DNA from: CAYXPR01 sp964467255
GTDB taxonomy: Bacteria > Pseudomonadota > Alphaproteobacteria > Rickettsiales > RGZB01
Direction: 5' to 3'
Length of the DNA: 64,000 nucleotides
Assembly: GCA_964467255.1 (NCBI GenBank)
Contig: CAYXPR010000005.1
Location: 1 to 64,000 of the forward strand
A model generated the notes under the pieces. That model was not told the DNA's origin and ran no database searches. It worked only from the letters and a program-made list of their open reading frames with translations. A program made the translations under genes and the position numbers. The first letter of the stretch is position 1. The number at the start of each line of letters is the position of its first letter. Below are positions 34,087-44,045 of this stretch, piece by piece.

Positions 34087-34356
34087 TTATGGCTTCGGCT
34101 GCAAAGCATCCGGTGCGGGCACGGAGGGTTTCACCCGAATCTTGTTCGTGTTGTTCAGCTTCTTGCCATTTAAAGCAGCAATGGCAGCTTCCGCCTCGGC
34201 CGCATTTGGCATTTCTACAAAACCAAAGCCTTTTGACGTACCGGTTTCTTTGTCCAGCACCAGATCACACGTCGCAACATTACCGTAAGCTTTGAACTCT
34301 GTGGCAAGTTCTTCTTCGGTGGTGGTACGGGGTAAATTTAAAATCATGATTTTCAT
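34087..34356 (-). CDS. RNA-recognition-motif (RRM) protein
   Basis: Single-RRM RNA-binding protein of 89 residues, starting at the ATG at 34356 (MKIMILNLPRTTTEEELATE). RNP2 is MILNLP and RNP1 is KGFGFVEM, both canonical, followed by AEAAIAALNGKKL and a short Pro-rich tail. Bacterial RRM proteins of this type (cyanobacterial and some proteobacterial Rbp) are RNA chaperones, often stress- or cold-linked. It is a separate transcript from the adjacent effector-like genes, as far as can be seen. Confidence 0.9.
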   Translation of the reverse strand: MKIMILNLPRTTTEEELATEFKAYGNVATCDLVLDKETGTSKGFGFVEMPNAAEAEAAIAALNGKKLNNTNKIRVKPSVPAPDALQPKP

Positions 34357-34415
34357 GCACGATGACATAGCACGCTTGGGCTGCACTGTGCAAGAAGTCT
34401 GCCAATTGTTACGCG

Positions 34416-34685
34416 TTATGCCGCAAATTCGTATTGATACTCTGCACCCAGACGGCGCAATGTGGTGGGGGTGGGTTTGTGGCCGAAGCCCGAAGCCACA
34501 ATCTGCCCGAACTTTGTTAAGTCCAGCATGCCGGGTACCTTTATTTGCTTTTTCAGATAATCCACCATGCCGTTTTTCAGCAGCACAAAGTAATACGCGT
34601 CACGGCCCTTAGCATCCTGCGTAGTGATGAAGCAGATGTCCCCCGCACGGGTCTGACTCACCGTATGACGAAAGCTCTTTGCCAT
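34416..34685 (-). CDS. Hypothetical protein, 89 residues
   Basis: Starts at an ATG whose A overlaps the last base of the stop of the upstream HD-domain gene, so it is translationally coupled to it. The sequence is beta-rich and basic at the N-terminus (MAKSFRHTVSQTRAGDICF), with ending GAEYQYEFAA. No signal peptide, membrane segment or known family. Coupling suggests it may be a partner, chaperone or antidote of the HD protein. Confidence 0.6.
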   Translation of the reverse strand: MAKSFRHTVSQTRAGDICFITTQDAKGRDAYYFVLLKNGMVDYLKKQIKVPGMLDLTKFGQIVASGFGHKPTPTTLRRLGAEYQYEFAA

Positions 34686-36856
34686 TAGCTCACCTGTACA
34701 TTTTTATTACGCTCGGCAACATCCAACGTTGCAGCAGGGCCGGTCATAATTTGTGCAATCGGGCTCATTTCACGCTCTGGCTTACCCATCTGGCGGTCAT
34801 AGAGCCGGACCACATCGGTAAATTCCTTACCTTCAATTACGTCAGGTTTTGGAATGCTGAGTATGTCGCGGATGGCATCGCGGTGCAGCGCCGCATCGCG
34901 GAATTCAAGAAGGAATTCGTGGCTGCGCGGTGGTGGGTCGGAGCGGGTCTTTTTAAACACGCTGGAATGCGCAAGGCTTGGAATGCCCCCTTCTTCACGG
35001 TTCGCCTTAATGGCGCTGTCTTTCAGCAAACCTTCTTCGCCGCCTTTTGCCCCGCCGAGAATTTCCTTTTCAAACTGATCGCGCGACATTGTGGGGTCAA
35101 CAAATGCGGCAACCAGCTTCTGCCGCCCTGCTTCATCGAGCTTAAATTCATCGGCCAGAATCGTCAGCGTCTGCACCATAAACTGGTCCGCTGTTTTCAT
35201 TTCATTGGCCACGAACGTTTTCAGCGTTGGCATTAAATCACCCGCGCGGTGACCCGAAGGCAGCACCGTTTCAGGGTCTGTACCACTTTTCTCATAATCG
35301 CGTATCTGGCCGGCAATATGCCCCACCAGCTGATCTACAAACCCCTTATTATCCACAAACCAACCGATGCGGGCGCCACTGTTTGCCAACCACTCGCCCT
35401 TCACCATTTGCGGGTCGAAAATCAGTTCGTTCATCGTCGATTGTCTGTCGGCAATTTTGGGGCCTGCGGTGGTAAGCGAATAGCCGCGACTATCTGGTGT
35501 GGCCGCAAGCGGTGCGTTCGGGTCGGTATAGCCCTGTTTGGCGCCACTATCGGCAAACACGAAGCCGCCATCCTCCACCGTGTTCATCGCTTTGGTTTTA
35601 CCGGCGCGGTGCGACTCTTTCGCATCGTCCCTGTCGGTCATATCAGCAATCATCTGTGCGGTGAGTGCCGAAAAATCCTTACTTAGTTTTTCCAGTGTGT
35701 GATCAAAACCCGCCACGGCCTTGCCGCCATCTTCTACCAAATCGTGCATTAGCAGCACCACACCCACAATCGGGCGCAAATGTTCGCCGAGCGCTTCAGA
35801 GCCATGCGATAGCGTGTCACCCAAGTGGCCGATAATGCTTTCTGCGCCTTTGCGCTGACCGTTCGCATGGTAGCGTTTTACTTCGAGTGCCGTGCGATAC
35901 AATGCCTCAAGTGAATTTTCGTTACCCTGAAGTTTTGCGCCAGATATTGGAAGCGCATTATGCAGCTGCGCCACAGCCTTGCCGCGGCCAGCACCTTCCC
36001 AGCCCACTAAATTGTCAGCGGCTTCAGTGCCATCTAAATAGCCTTTTGCTGCTGGCAGCAATGTTTCTTTGATCGGCGCCGCAATGCGGTCTTCATTCAC
36101 ACCCGGAAGCGCCAATGCCGCCTCCAGCAATTTCGTATCACGCGCCACCAGTGCTTTTTCACCTTCCGGCCCCGTATCAACACCCTTGAGCCTCAACTCG
36201 TGTTGCTTTTGAATATCCATCGTGGTGAGCAACCCATAACCTGCCGTGCGTGCACTTTCCTGTAACTCTGCGGCATAGATTGCCGTTAGCGCATTTGCAT
36301 ATTGCTCAGGCACCACGGGTGTTTTTTTGCTGGCAACCGCGGCTTCAAATGACTCTTTTGCTTCACGAAGACCCATCACGTGCCCCAGCACCGCATCACC
36401 GAATTTTTCACGGATGTAGGTTTCATCCACCACCTTACGCTCTTCTGGAATCAACGCCGAACGCTGATCCACTTTGCCAAAAGCGGGCAGAATCATCGTG
36501 GCCGTAACAATGTCGTGCGAAATAAAATTCGGGTCATTTACATCTTGCGACGCCTTACCATTCCCGTCGATGCGCGCACCGAATAAAATAACACCCGCCG
36601 TCAGTGCGGGGTTCATCGCCGATGACAATTTCGGGATACGGTTGGTGTTTACCAGATCATCTGGTTTTGCATCGTCAAATTTTGTATCTGGATGCGCAAT
36701 TTTCTCAGGTGGAATGTCTTTTAATTTTACCTTGCGCTCATTTTCAGAGTTAATCCATTCCGGCGATACTTCGCCCGCAACCACGCGGTGGTTACCAATC
36801 GTGTGCGCTAGTGTGCTGACGGCATGATAAAATTGCAGGTTTTCCTGTTTGGTCAT
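34685..36856 (-). CDS. Large protein with RelA/SpoT-like HD hydrolase domain
   Basis: Protein of 723 residues. The middle (about 315-475) matches the HD phosphohydrolase of RSH (p)ppGpp enzymes: YRTALEVKRYHANGQRKGAE (compare AH-x-GQ-x-RKSGEPYI), IIGH (H344), LLMHDLVEDGG (H371-D372, E375-D376), a DF...TAQMIADMTD tract and later KIADRQSTMNELI (D470; compare KLADRLHNMRTL). No synthetase domain or TGS/ACT domains are present. The N-terminal 300 residues and C-terminal 240 are helical and unrecognised. No signal peptide. Followed by a coupled 89-residue gene. It could be a stand-alone alarmone hydrolase, a related nucleotide hydrolase, or an effector. Confidence 0.65.
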   Translation of the reverse strand: MTKQENLQFYHAVSTLAHTIGNHRVVAGEVSPEWINSENERKVKLKDIPPEKIAHPDTKFDDAKPDDLVNTNRIPKLSSAMNPALTAGVILFGARIDGNGKASQDVNDPNFISHDIVTATMILPAFGKVDQRSALIPEERKVVDETYIREKFGDAVLGHVMGLREAKESFEAAVASKKTPVVPEQYANALTAIYAAELQESARTAGYGLLTTMDIQKQHELRLKGVDTGPEGEKALVARDTKLLEAALALPGVNEDRIAAPIKETLLPAAKGYLDGTEAADNLVGWEGAGRGKAVAQLHNALPISGAKLQGNENSLEALYRTALEVKRYHANGQRKGAESIIGHLGDTLSHGSEALGEHLRPIVGVVLLMHDLVEDGGKAVAGFDHTLEKLSKDFSALTAQMIADMTDRDDAKESHRAGKTKAMNTVEDGGFVFADSGAKQGYTDPNAPLAATPDSRGYSLTTAGPKIADRQSTMNELIFDPQMVKGEWLANSGARIGWFVDNKGFVDQLVGHIAGQIRDYEKSGTDPETVLPSGHRAGDLMPTLKTFVANEMKTADQFMVQTLTILADEFKLDEAGRQKLVAAFVDPTMSRDQFEKEILGGAKGGEEGLLKDSAIKANREEGGIPSLAHSSVFKKTRSDPPPRSHEFLLEFRDAALHRDAIRDILSIPKPDVIEGKEFTDVVRLYDRQMGKPEREMSPIAQIMTGPAATLDVAERNKNVQVS

Positions 36857-36965
36857 GGTGCCCCCTTATGCGTTGCAGAATCAGTATGACAAAGAACGAT
36901 TAAGAAAGCGTAAAGACGCAGCAACAAAGCGGCCATTAATGCCGCTGCTGCAGGAAAAATAATGA

Positions 36966-39900
36966 TTACATGAACAGGAAGTCTTGCGTTTCGATACCAA
37001 GCGCCGTGACACCGGCGAAATTACCGCCGAGGTTAATACTGATCGTGGTACCGGAGGTTGTATGCGAAGCCGTGAAGCTGCCCGAACCCGTAGTGCCCGT
37101 AACCGTTACACTGCCAGGCGTGCCACCACTGAACTGGAAGTCATCCTTCTTATGCTCATGGCTCGTTACAGTATCCCTGCCCTGATTCGCCGTCAGGTCA
37201 TATAAGAACAGGTCTGACGCATTATCCGTGCTAAAGGCCGTGTTGCCACCCGTCATCTGGTCGTTACCAAGGCCACCCGTGATGGTGTCTTTGCCTTCGC
37301 CACCGCGAATAATGTCATCGCCTGCGCCACCGTCCAGGAAGTCATGGCCTTTGCCACCATGCATATGGTCACTGCCATCGCCACCGAAAATAGCATCCTT
37401 ACCATCCATCGACCACAGATAATCATTACCTGCGCCACCATTGATGGTCACATCACCGTATTTATACGACGTAGACGTCAGGTCAACGATGTCGTTACCG
37501 TCACCTGCGTTAATCGTTTCTACATCCTGCACACGTGCGCCTGTCTGCGCAGCTGCCGTGTAAGAGTCGTCACTGAAGATCACGTCGTTGCCGCCCGTCA
37601 TCTGGATAACGTCGTTACCAGAGCCGCCAAGGAATACGTCTTCGCTACGGTTCATGCCTTGCAGCGAGCCAGAGGTTTCACCGCTATTCGTGTTGTAGGC
37701 AACAAAACCGCCACCCCACACAGCGTCTGCATTGTAATTCAGCGTATCGTTGCCTGCACCGCCGGCGACTTTATCCACGCCCATGCCGCCGGACACTACG
37801 TCGTTACCCGCACCGCCATCGACATTATCGTTGCCGTTGCCACCGTCAATCACATCGTTACCGCCAGAACCCCACAGCACGTCGTTACCGTCGCCACCGC
37901 GCAAGGTTACATCGCCCATACCATAGGTGTACGAAGTTAAATCCACCACATCGTTACCGGCACCTGCATCAATCTCTTCCACGCCCGTAATGCGGCCCGT
38001 GGTGCCCTGTGGACTGTAGCTATCATCCAGGAACATCGCGTCGTTGCCAGAGGTGCCAACAATCGTATCGGTACCCGCACCGCCATCAAACAAATCGTGG
38101 CTCTGATTGTAACCCGTGATGGACACAATCTCATTCGTGCCCGCAGAGCCTGGAGAACCAGCATTCATCGCACCATAACCAGCAGACCACACGCCATCGG
38201 CTGAATATTTCAGCACGTCCGCGCCATCGCCACCAATCAGTTTATCTGCGCCACGACCACCATCCAGCGTATCTGCACCCGCACCACCATTCAGCACATC
38301 ATTGCCATGACCGCCGGTGATAGCATCGTTACCATCGCCGCCATTGACCGTGCTGCTACCTTTATTCGTTGAAAGGTTGATGACGTCGTTACCATCGCCA
38401 CCTTCAACACTCACATTCATGGAAATGCCGCCTGCATCCGTCGTCAGCGTCCATTCTTCATCTGCATCGAGTGCGCTGGCATCCAGCGTGATGGCACTGC
38501 CATCTGTGCCGTTCAGCTCAACAAACGCTTTATCCAAAAAGATGACGATTTCAAAACCTGTTACGTTCAGACTACCAATTTCAAACGTGGTGAGCGCCGT
38601 GTTGCTGCCCTGAATTACCAGCGTGTCGCGACCTGTGCCGCCATGGAAGCTAAAGCTGCTGCTGAAATCAAGGTTGCTGAGGTTGATGTAGACCGTATCG
38701 TTACCATCGCCTGCATCGACATGGTCGTTGCCCTGCGTGGCGTCAATCGTGTCCTCGCCTGCGCCGCCGCTCATGTAATCGTTACCCGCGCCACCATCCA
38801 TGATGTCGTTACCGCCATCACCGGAAAGTGCATCGTCGCCATCGGCACCTACGACATAGTCGTCGCCTTCGCCGCCGGAAATTTTGTCGTTACCCGTATC
38901 GCCATACAGCCAGTTGCTTTCGCCATTACCCTGAATCGCGTCATCGCCTTTAGAGCCGGCCACATGCTGAATGTTGCTGATAGCGTCTTTAAAAGTTTCA
39001 CCGGTGTCGCTGTATTTCACGGCATAGCCGCCTTCCAGGTTCACTTCTACAGTGCCTTGGAAATAATTGGCGTAATATTCGTTGGCGCCCTTGCCGCCAT
39101 CAATCACGTCGTTACCGTTGCTAGCGTAGGTAATGTCATTACCCGTGCCGCCATCAATCATGTCATCGCCATCGCCACCATCGAGCGCGTCGTTACCATC
39201 GCCACCGTCAAGATAGTCGTTGTCGGAACCACCGTTTAAGTAGTCGTTACCTTCGTCGCCGATGACTTTATCGTCACCCTCTTGGCCCATGACTACGTCA
39301 TCGCCTTCACCGCCGATGACAGCGTCATTACCTTCTGCACCATATACATAGTCGGTGCCTGCGCCGCCTTCGACCACGTCATCGCCTTCACCACCGTTCA
39401 GGCCATCGTCGCCATCGCCGCCGGAAATCTGATCGTTGCCGGATTCACCCCACACCACGTCATTGCCTGCACCGGCATCCACAACGTCGTTACCTTCTTG
39501 GCCGAACACGAAGTCATTACCTTCGCCAGCATTCACTACGTCGTCACCCGCACCGGCGTTGATGTTGTCATCACCCGTACCGCCGCCCACAACGTCGTTG
39601 CCTTCCTGTGCCCAAATCACGTCGTTGTCGGCACCACCATCAATCACGTCGTTGCCTTCTTGGCCATAAATCACGTCTGCGCCGTCGCCACCATTAATTG
39701 TGTCGTTACCTGCGCCACCATTCAAATCATCATTGCCTGCGCCGCCGTCTACCACGTCATCACCGAGACCGGAGAACGTGACGTCGTTACCGCCGCCGCC
39801 CGTGACCTTATCGTTACCTTCGCCGCCTACGACCCAGTCATCACCGTCGCCGCCGTCCACGGTGTCATCACCTTCACCGCCTTCGACCACGTCATCGCCT

Positions 39901-40403
39901 TCGCCGGCATCTACGCTGTCATTACCCGAACCCGAGAACACCACGTCGTTATCGCGGCCGCCGGAAACCGTATCGTTCCCTTCACCGGTGTCAATCGTAT
40001 CGGCACCCACGCCGCCATCGGCTACGTCGTCACCCGAGCCGGTTATAATTCGGTCGTCACCCGCACCACCAAACGCAGTGTCATTGCCGACACCCGTCAT
40101 GACGAGGTCATTGCCATCGCCACCATCAGCTACGTCGTCGCCATCGCCGCCATCATCAAGGGTGTCGTCGCCCTCGCCGCCCAGCATTGTGTCGTTACCA
40201 AACATGCCTACGAGGAAATCGTTGCCGCGGCCGCCATTCATCAGGTCGTTGCCAAAGCCGCCAAAAATCGTGTCTGCGTTATTGCCGCCGGTGAGCGTGT
40301 CGTTGCCCCTCTGGCCATCGATAAGGTGAGTAAGTTCAATATCAAGCTCTGATGGACTAAAGACATCATCAATCGATGTGCCCATAAATTCACGGTCAGC
40401 CAT
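36966..40403 (-). CDS. RTX (haemolysin-type calcium-binding) repeat protein
   Basis: Protein of 1145 residues made mostly of glycine/aspartate nonapeptide repeats of the GGxGxD type (for example GGAGNDVVDGGAGNDDLNGG), which bind calcium and form a parallel beta-roll outside the cell. About 40 residues of N-terminal lead-in contain no signal peptide. Non-repeat spacers occur near 450-490 and 570-640. The C-terminal 90 residues, ending with hydrophobic ETQDFLFM, fit a type I secretion signal. No T1SS genes lie nearby. A surface, adhesin or S-layer role is likely; no toxin or enzyme domain is visible. The long open frames on the opposite strand are by-products of the repeat. Confidence 0.92.
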   Translation of the reverse strand: MADREFMGTSIDDVFSPSELDIELTHLIDGQRGNDTLTGGNNADTIFGGFGNDLMNGGRGNDFLVGMFGNDTMLGGEGDDTLDDGGDGDDVADGGDGNDLVMTGVGNDTAFGGAGDDRIITGSGDDVADGGVGADTIDTGEGNDTVSGGRDNDVVFSGSGNDSVDAGEGDDVVEGGEGDDTVDGGDGDDWVVGGEGNDKVTGGGGNDVTFSGLGDDVVDGGAGNDDLNGGAGNDTINGGDGADVIYGQEGNDVIDGGADNDVIWAQEGNDVVGGGTGDDNINAGAGDDVVNAGEGNDFVFGQEGNDVVDAGAGNDVVWGESGNDQISGGDGDDGLNGGEGDDVVEGGAGTDYVYGAEGNDAVIGGEGDDVVMGQEGDDKVIGDEGNDYLNGGSDNDYLDGGDGNDALDGGDGDDMIDGGTGNDITYASNGNDVIDGGKGANEYYANYFQGTVEVNLEGGYAVKYSDTGETFKDAISNIQHVAGSKGDDAIQGNGESNWLYGDTGNDKISGGEGDDYVVGADGDDALSGDGGNDIMDGGAGNDYMSGGAGEDTIDATQGNDHVDAGDGNDTVYINLSNLDFSSSFSFHGGTGRDTLVIQGSNTALTTFEIGSLNVTGFEIVIFLDKAFVELNGTDGSAITLDASALDADEEWTLTTDAGGISMNVSVEGGDGNDVINLSTNKGSSTVNGGDGNDAITGGHGNDVLNGGAGADTLDGGRGADKLIGGDGADVLKYSADGVWSAGYGAMNAGSPGSAGTNEIVSITGYNQSHDLFDGGAGTDTIVGTSGNDAMFLDDSYSPQGTTGRITGVEEIDAGAGNDVVDLTSYTYGMGDVTLRGGDGNDVLWGSGGNDVIDGGNGNDNVDGGAGNDVVSGGMGVDKVAGGAGNDTLNYNADAVWGGGFVAYNTNSGETSGSLQGMNRSEDVFLGGSGNDVIQMTGGNDVIFSDDSYTAAAQTGARVQDVETINAGDGNDIVDLTSTSYKYGDVTINGGAGNDYLWSMDGKDAIFGGDGSDHMHGGKGHDFLDGGAGDDIIRGGEGKDTITGGLGNDQMTGGNTAFSTDNASDLFLYDLTANQGRDTVTSHEHKKDDFQFSGGTPGSVTVTGTTGSGSFTASHTTSGTTISINLGGNFAGVTALGIETQDFLFM

Positions 40404-40573
40404 GAAAACCCTCTACGCAGATGTTAAAGATCTACTCTTCCCAACCCTTTCAGTGTAGCAATAAGTAGTTAAAAATTGATTAATATTAGACCTTAAAATA
40501 GGGTCGTTTTTCTTGCTATCTGGCGCAGAAACACAACCGAAAAACACTATTTTTATAATTGAAAAACAGCCTG

Positions 40574-42319
40574 TTAGGGGATGGGGAGTGGTCCAGGGCG
40601 GTTTGGCGGCGGATTCATGAAATGGCCACGCAGTTCCGGGCTGGCCGAAAACACCGCCAGCGTGGGAGAAATATACGTTGGTTTTAGCCAGTCAATAAAC
40701 TGCTTCGATGCCACGAGGTCTTTATTGTAGCCTGTCATGATATAGACCTCCCGGGCGCGCTGAAGCCGCGCAATTTCATCCCGCGTTTCTTTTTCACTTT
40801 TACGGAAGTCCGGATAAATTTCCCACAGACGGTAGATGCAGTTTTTCAGCTGCTTCGCATTATAGTTATTCCAGCTGCGGCATTGCAGCCGCGCCTTGAG
40901 CATGTTTCTAACATGCGGCTTTTTATAAACCCGCGTGTAATAATCCATACGTAAACCATCTGCCAAACCCATCACGACGACATCTTTTTCTACATCCACG
41001 CGTGCTTCCAGAAATTTCAGTGCACCCATAAAATCGGCATACCGCACTTCTTGCTCGGCAAACGCCCCTTTATAATACGCCCCTAAGCGATAGTAATCGG
41101 GTGACGCAAAGCGTGGGTCGTAAAACAACGCGTTGCTAAAAGCCAGCAGAACAATTATTCCGCCCACCACATAGCGCGCATTTTCCGCTGGTTTGAATCG
41201 CCGTGTTGCCCACTCTGCCAAATACGCTACCGGCAGATAGGTAAACAGCATCAGCCACATGCCGTGGCGGATATGTATCATCGGATATTTTTGAGCAACA
41301 GCAGCAATGATTGCAAGCACCAGCACCGCGGCGATCCACATCAGGAACGTGTGTTGCTTTTCGCGCAGCATCACCACGATGCCCGCAACAAACACTACTA
41401 TGAATGGATAATAAAGCGGGTTTTTTGGCATCATCAGAAAGCCAGACGTTACCATCGCCAGAATGGAGCCGAATGATTTTATATCGGTGATAAAGCCTTG
41501 CGTGATATAGCCGATATCCTTCGGCATGAAATGCCCACGGAAATGCAAGTAGGTTCCAACCTGCAACGCCCATAGTAAAAAGAGCGCAACGTGGCCCACA
41601 GCAATAAGCTTCATGGTGGGCGTAATGCGGCGGTGTTTCTGCCACAGTATCAGCAGCAGGCTTGCGCCCAGCCCTGCCGCAGGAAGAATAGCTACATATT
41701 GTGTGAGCAGCGCCAGCGTCATCCCACCAAAATAAAGCCAAAGTCTTTGTGCCGTGGGCTGCTTTAAGTAGAGCCACGCCGCGGCGAGTGCTACCACCAG
41801 CGCCAGCTGGCACACTGAATAGGCACGCACATTTTCAGACTGGATAATCGCCGTGGGGCTCAGCGTGGTCGCCAGCAGCAACAGCAGCCCGGCCATGCGC
41901 CCCATCGTGATGCGCCCCAGCAGATACATGGCGGGCATGAGCAGCACACCCGGAATCACGCCAATCAGGCGCAAAACATCCTGCGCCGGAGAAATATATT
42001 TTATGAGCCAATAAAGGAGCAGATATTTAAGCGGCGGATGTGTTTCGTATTTGGTGGCATACAAAAGTGTGTCCCACGCATCCTTGCGGAAAGAAATCAG
42101 GATGTGAATCGCATCGTCTCCGCCAATCGCCCATCCGCTTAAATTCCAAAGGCGCAGCCACGCACCAAAAATAACCACGCTAAATAATATCGCCCATTCA
42201 TGCGGCTGCATCGCCACACCACAGAGCGTTGCAGGAAGTTTTTGCGTGAAGGCAACATAGTGGTTGGGTGGTGCTTTTTTCTGAACGCCGCGTTTTTTAG
42301 ATACCACCTTGCGGGTCAT
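40574..42319 (-). CDS. GT39/ArnT-like membrane glycosyltransferase
   Basis: Integral membrane protein of 581 residues with about ten to twelve hydrophobic helices. The first periplasmic loop carries the acidic pair typical of lipid-sugar-dependent GT-C enzymes (AIGGDDAIHILISFRKD), followed by ETHPPLKYLLLYWLIK. The C-terminal 200 residues are soluble and probably periplasmic. It would transfer a sugar from a polyprenyl-phosphate donor to lipid or protein. Its stop overlaps the downstream start of... the upstream CDF gene ends within 4 bp of its start (ATGA), so the two are coupled. Confidence 0.82.
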   Translation of the reverse strand: MTRKVVSKKRGVQKKAPPNHYVAFTQKLPATLCGVAMQPHEWAILFSVVIFGAWLRLWNLSGWAIGGDDAIHILISFRKDAWDTLLYATKYETHPPLKYLLLYWLIKYISPAQDVLRLIGVIPGVLLMPAMYLLGRITMGRMAGLLLLLATTLSPTAIIQSENVRAYSVCQLALVVALAAAWLYLKQPTAQRLWLYFGGMTLALLTQYVAILPAAGLGASLLLILWQKHRRITPTMKLIAVGHVALFLLWALQVGTYLHFRGHFMPKDIGYITQGFITDIKSFGSILAMVTSGFLMMPKNPLYYPFIVVFVAGIVVMLREKQHTFLMWIAAVLVLAIIAAVAQKYPMIHIRHGMWLMLFTYLPVAYLAEWATRRFKPAENARYVVGGIIVLLAFSNALFYDPRFASPDYYRLGAYYKGAFAEQEVRYADFMGALKFLEARVDVEKDVVVMGLADGLRMDYYTRVYKKPHVRNMLKARLQCRSWNNYNAKQLKNCIYRLWEIYPDFRKSEKETRDEIARLQRAREVYIMTGYNKDLVASKQFIDWLKPTYISPTLAVFSASPELRGHFMNPPPNRPGPLPIP

Positions 42320-43194
42320 AATGTCTTGCCTGAAATGTACGGGTCCTGATGCAGGATAATATCGGCGCTCGGAAATTCTTGCTGCAATCTTTCTTCAATC
42401 GCGTCCGACAGCACGTGTGCCTGCTTTAGGGTAATGTCGCCATCCATCTCCACATGGCATTGAATAAATGGTTTCAGACCGGAGTACCGTGTTTTAAGGT
42501 CGTGCATGCCCTTTACGCCCTTCGAGCCTAGAATAATGGCTTCAATCTTCTGGCGGTCGCTTTCCGGAAATTCTTTATCCATAAGCCGATCAAAGGCCGA
42601 TTTGCCGATTTTAAATGCACCCCAGCCAATATATGCCGCAATCAAAAAGCCAATCAGCGGGTCAGCAATCAAAAGACCGGCATATTTGGCAAGGCCCAGC
42701 GCCACAATCACTAGGCCATTCACAATAAAATCGCTTACATAATGGAACGAATCCGCATGAATCGCTACCGAGCCAGTGCGTTTCACCACATAACGTTGCA
42801 GCAGCACCAGCGCGCCCGTCATCACCAGCGAAAACACCATCACCGCCACACCCATGACCTCATGCGTTAGCGGCGCCGGATTGATAAAACGCTCCACCGC
42901 GTGATACCCCACAAAAACAGCAGAGATGCTGATAAATATCGCCTGAAACAGCGCCGCCAAATCTTCGGCGCTGGTGTGGCCAAAGCGGTGGTCTTCATCC
43001 GGCGGCATCAGCGCATAGCGCACTGCCAGCAGGTTCACGATGGAAACCAGCGCATCAAGGCCTGAATCCATCAGCGACGACAGCAGGCTGACAGAAGATG
43101 TCGCCCACCAGGCATACAGCTTCACGGCCACCAGCAGAAATGCCGTCCCCACCGATGCAAAGGCTGCAATATGTATCAACCGAGAGTCGTTCAT
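42316..43194 (-). CDS. Cation diffusion facilitator (FieF/CzcD-like)
   Basis: Inner-membrane proton antiporter for divalent metals, 292 residues from the ATG at 43194 (MNDSRLIHIAAFASVG). Six membrane helices are visible. Transport-site residues appear as SLMDSGLDALVS (TM2) and a second acidic His/Asp set HADSFHYVSDFIVNG (TM5: H-x3-D); RFGHTSAEDLAALFQ is the loop after TM2 typical of FieF. The C-terminal cytoplasmic domain ends with ADIILHQDPYI. The metal could be Zn, Fe, Cd or Mn; D-D/H-D residues favour Zn/Fe. It overlaps the GT39-like gene by 4 bp. Confidence 0.9.
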   Translation of the reverse strand: MNDSRLIHIAAFASVGTAFLLVAVKLYAWWATSSVSLLSSLMDSGLDALVSIVNLLAVRYALMPPDEDHRFGHTSAEDLAALFQAIFISISAVFVGYHAVERFINPAPLTHEVMGVAVMVFSLVMTGALVLLQRYVVKRTGSVAIHADSFHYVSDFIVNGLVIVALGLAKYAGLLIADPLIGFLIAAYIGWGAFKIGKSAFDRLMDKEFPESDRQKIEAIILGSKGVKGMHDLKTRYSGLKPFIQCHVEMDGDITLKQAHVLSDAIEERLQQEFPSADIILHQDPYISGKTL

Positions 43195-43394
43195 GGTCAA
43201 AAACGCTATAGCAAATTGTGGCAGGCCGCAACCAGTAAACCACATCCTCGCTGGCTTTTAAGGGTGTGGCATGAATGCTGCGGGGAAAGGCCAAACCAAA
43301 GCCTTAAAGACGCCCTGCCAGCTACCGATTGACGGAAGGCGCGGGCTGGCGTATTACTTTGCCTCGTGTGTAACGTGAATGGGTGCTTTTAATA

Positions 43395-44036
43395 ATGTAC
43401 GGACGTTTTACTGACCGACAGGATAAAATAAACCTGATTAAGAACAGCCCGGACTTCAAACTGCGTTACCACGGGCTGCCCCCAAAACAGGTCGTATATT
43501 CCTATATCGCCGTTTTGCTTGCCATTTTAGTGGTGGTGGGCCATCTGTCGCTGCGGCTTGTAGACGCAAAACAAACCGATGTGCCCGTGGCAGAAATCCT
43601 GACCGCACTCATGACCATCGGCATGCTTATTTCCGGCGTGGCCGTGTTTGCTATGGTGCTGATCAGCAAATACCAGAACATCATTACCGAAACGGAATTC
43701 CAGTGCCTGATGTTCGCCAGCTCCGCCCGCACGAATGCCGATTTCTGCCTCATTGCGAACGTCGATAAAATCGTGGTGTATTGCGATTATAATTTCAGTG
43801 AACTCTTCTGCTCCTTCAAAGAACATGCCGATGCGCTAAAGCGCCTGCTGGCACAGGAAGGCCTGAAAAAAGCCGACCGCGATGCGATTGGCAAAGCCAT
43901 TACCGATAGCAAACATGTGCGTGTGCCGTTCGCCCTTACCAAGCCGAATGGTGAGGTGCAGAAAATGTACATTACCGTAGACCCGATTACCCGCCCTTCG
44001 GGTTATTCTGTTATTCGCGGGTATAAAGAAAGCTAG
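43395..44036 (+). CDS. Two-TM membrane protein with PAS-like C-terminal domain
   Basis: Protein of 213 residues from the ATG at 43395. Two hydrophobic segments (about 33-54 and 70-92) are followed by a cytoplasmic part. ARTNADFCLIANVDKIVVYC, FSELFCSF and VPFALTKPNGEVQKMYITV read like a PAS-type fold (a receptor-sensing pattern of D-x-IV-Y-x-N-x-F), though without a clear ligand motif. No catalytic domain follows. It could be a sensory or regulatory membrane protein. It is convergent with the asparaginase-like gene, 9 bp apart. Confidence 0.55.
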   Translation: MYGRFTDRQDKINLIKNSPDFKLRYHGLPPKQVVYSYIAVLLAILVVVGHLSLRLVDAKQTDVPVAEILTALMTIGMLISGVAVFAMVLISKYQNIITETEFQCLMFASSARTNADFCLIANVDKIVVYCDYNFSELFCSFKEHADALKRLLAQEGLKKADRDAIGKAITDSKHVRVPFALTKPNGEVQKMYITVDPITRPSGYSVIRGYKES

Positions 44037-44045
44037 TCTTGCGCT

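Noticed and set aside
36970..40352. Several long plus-strand open frames antisense to the RTX gene (for example about 39282-40352)
   Set aside because: They arise from the complementary codons of GGxGxD repeats, are built of monotonous Val/Ile/Thr or Ser/Pro patterns and have no domain or ribosome binding site.
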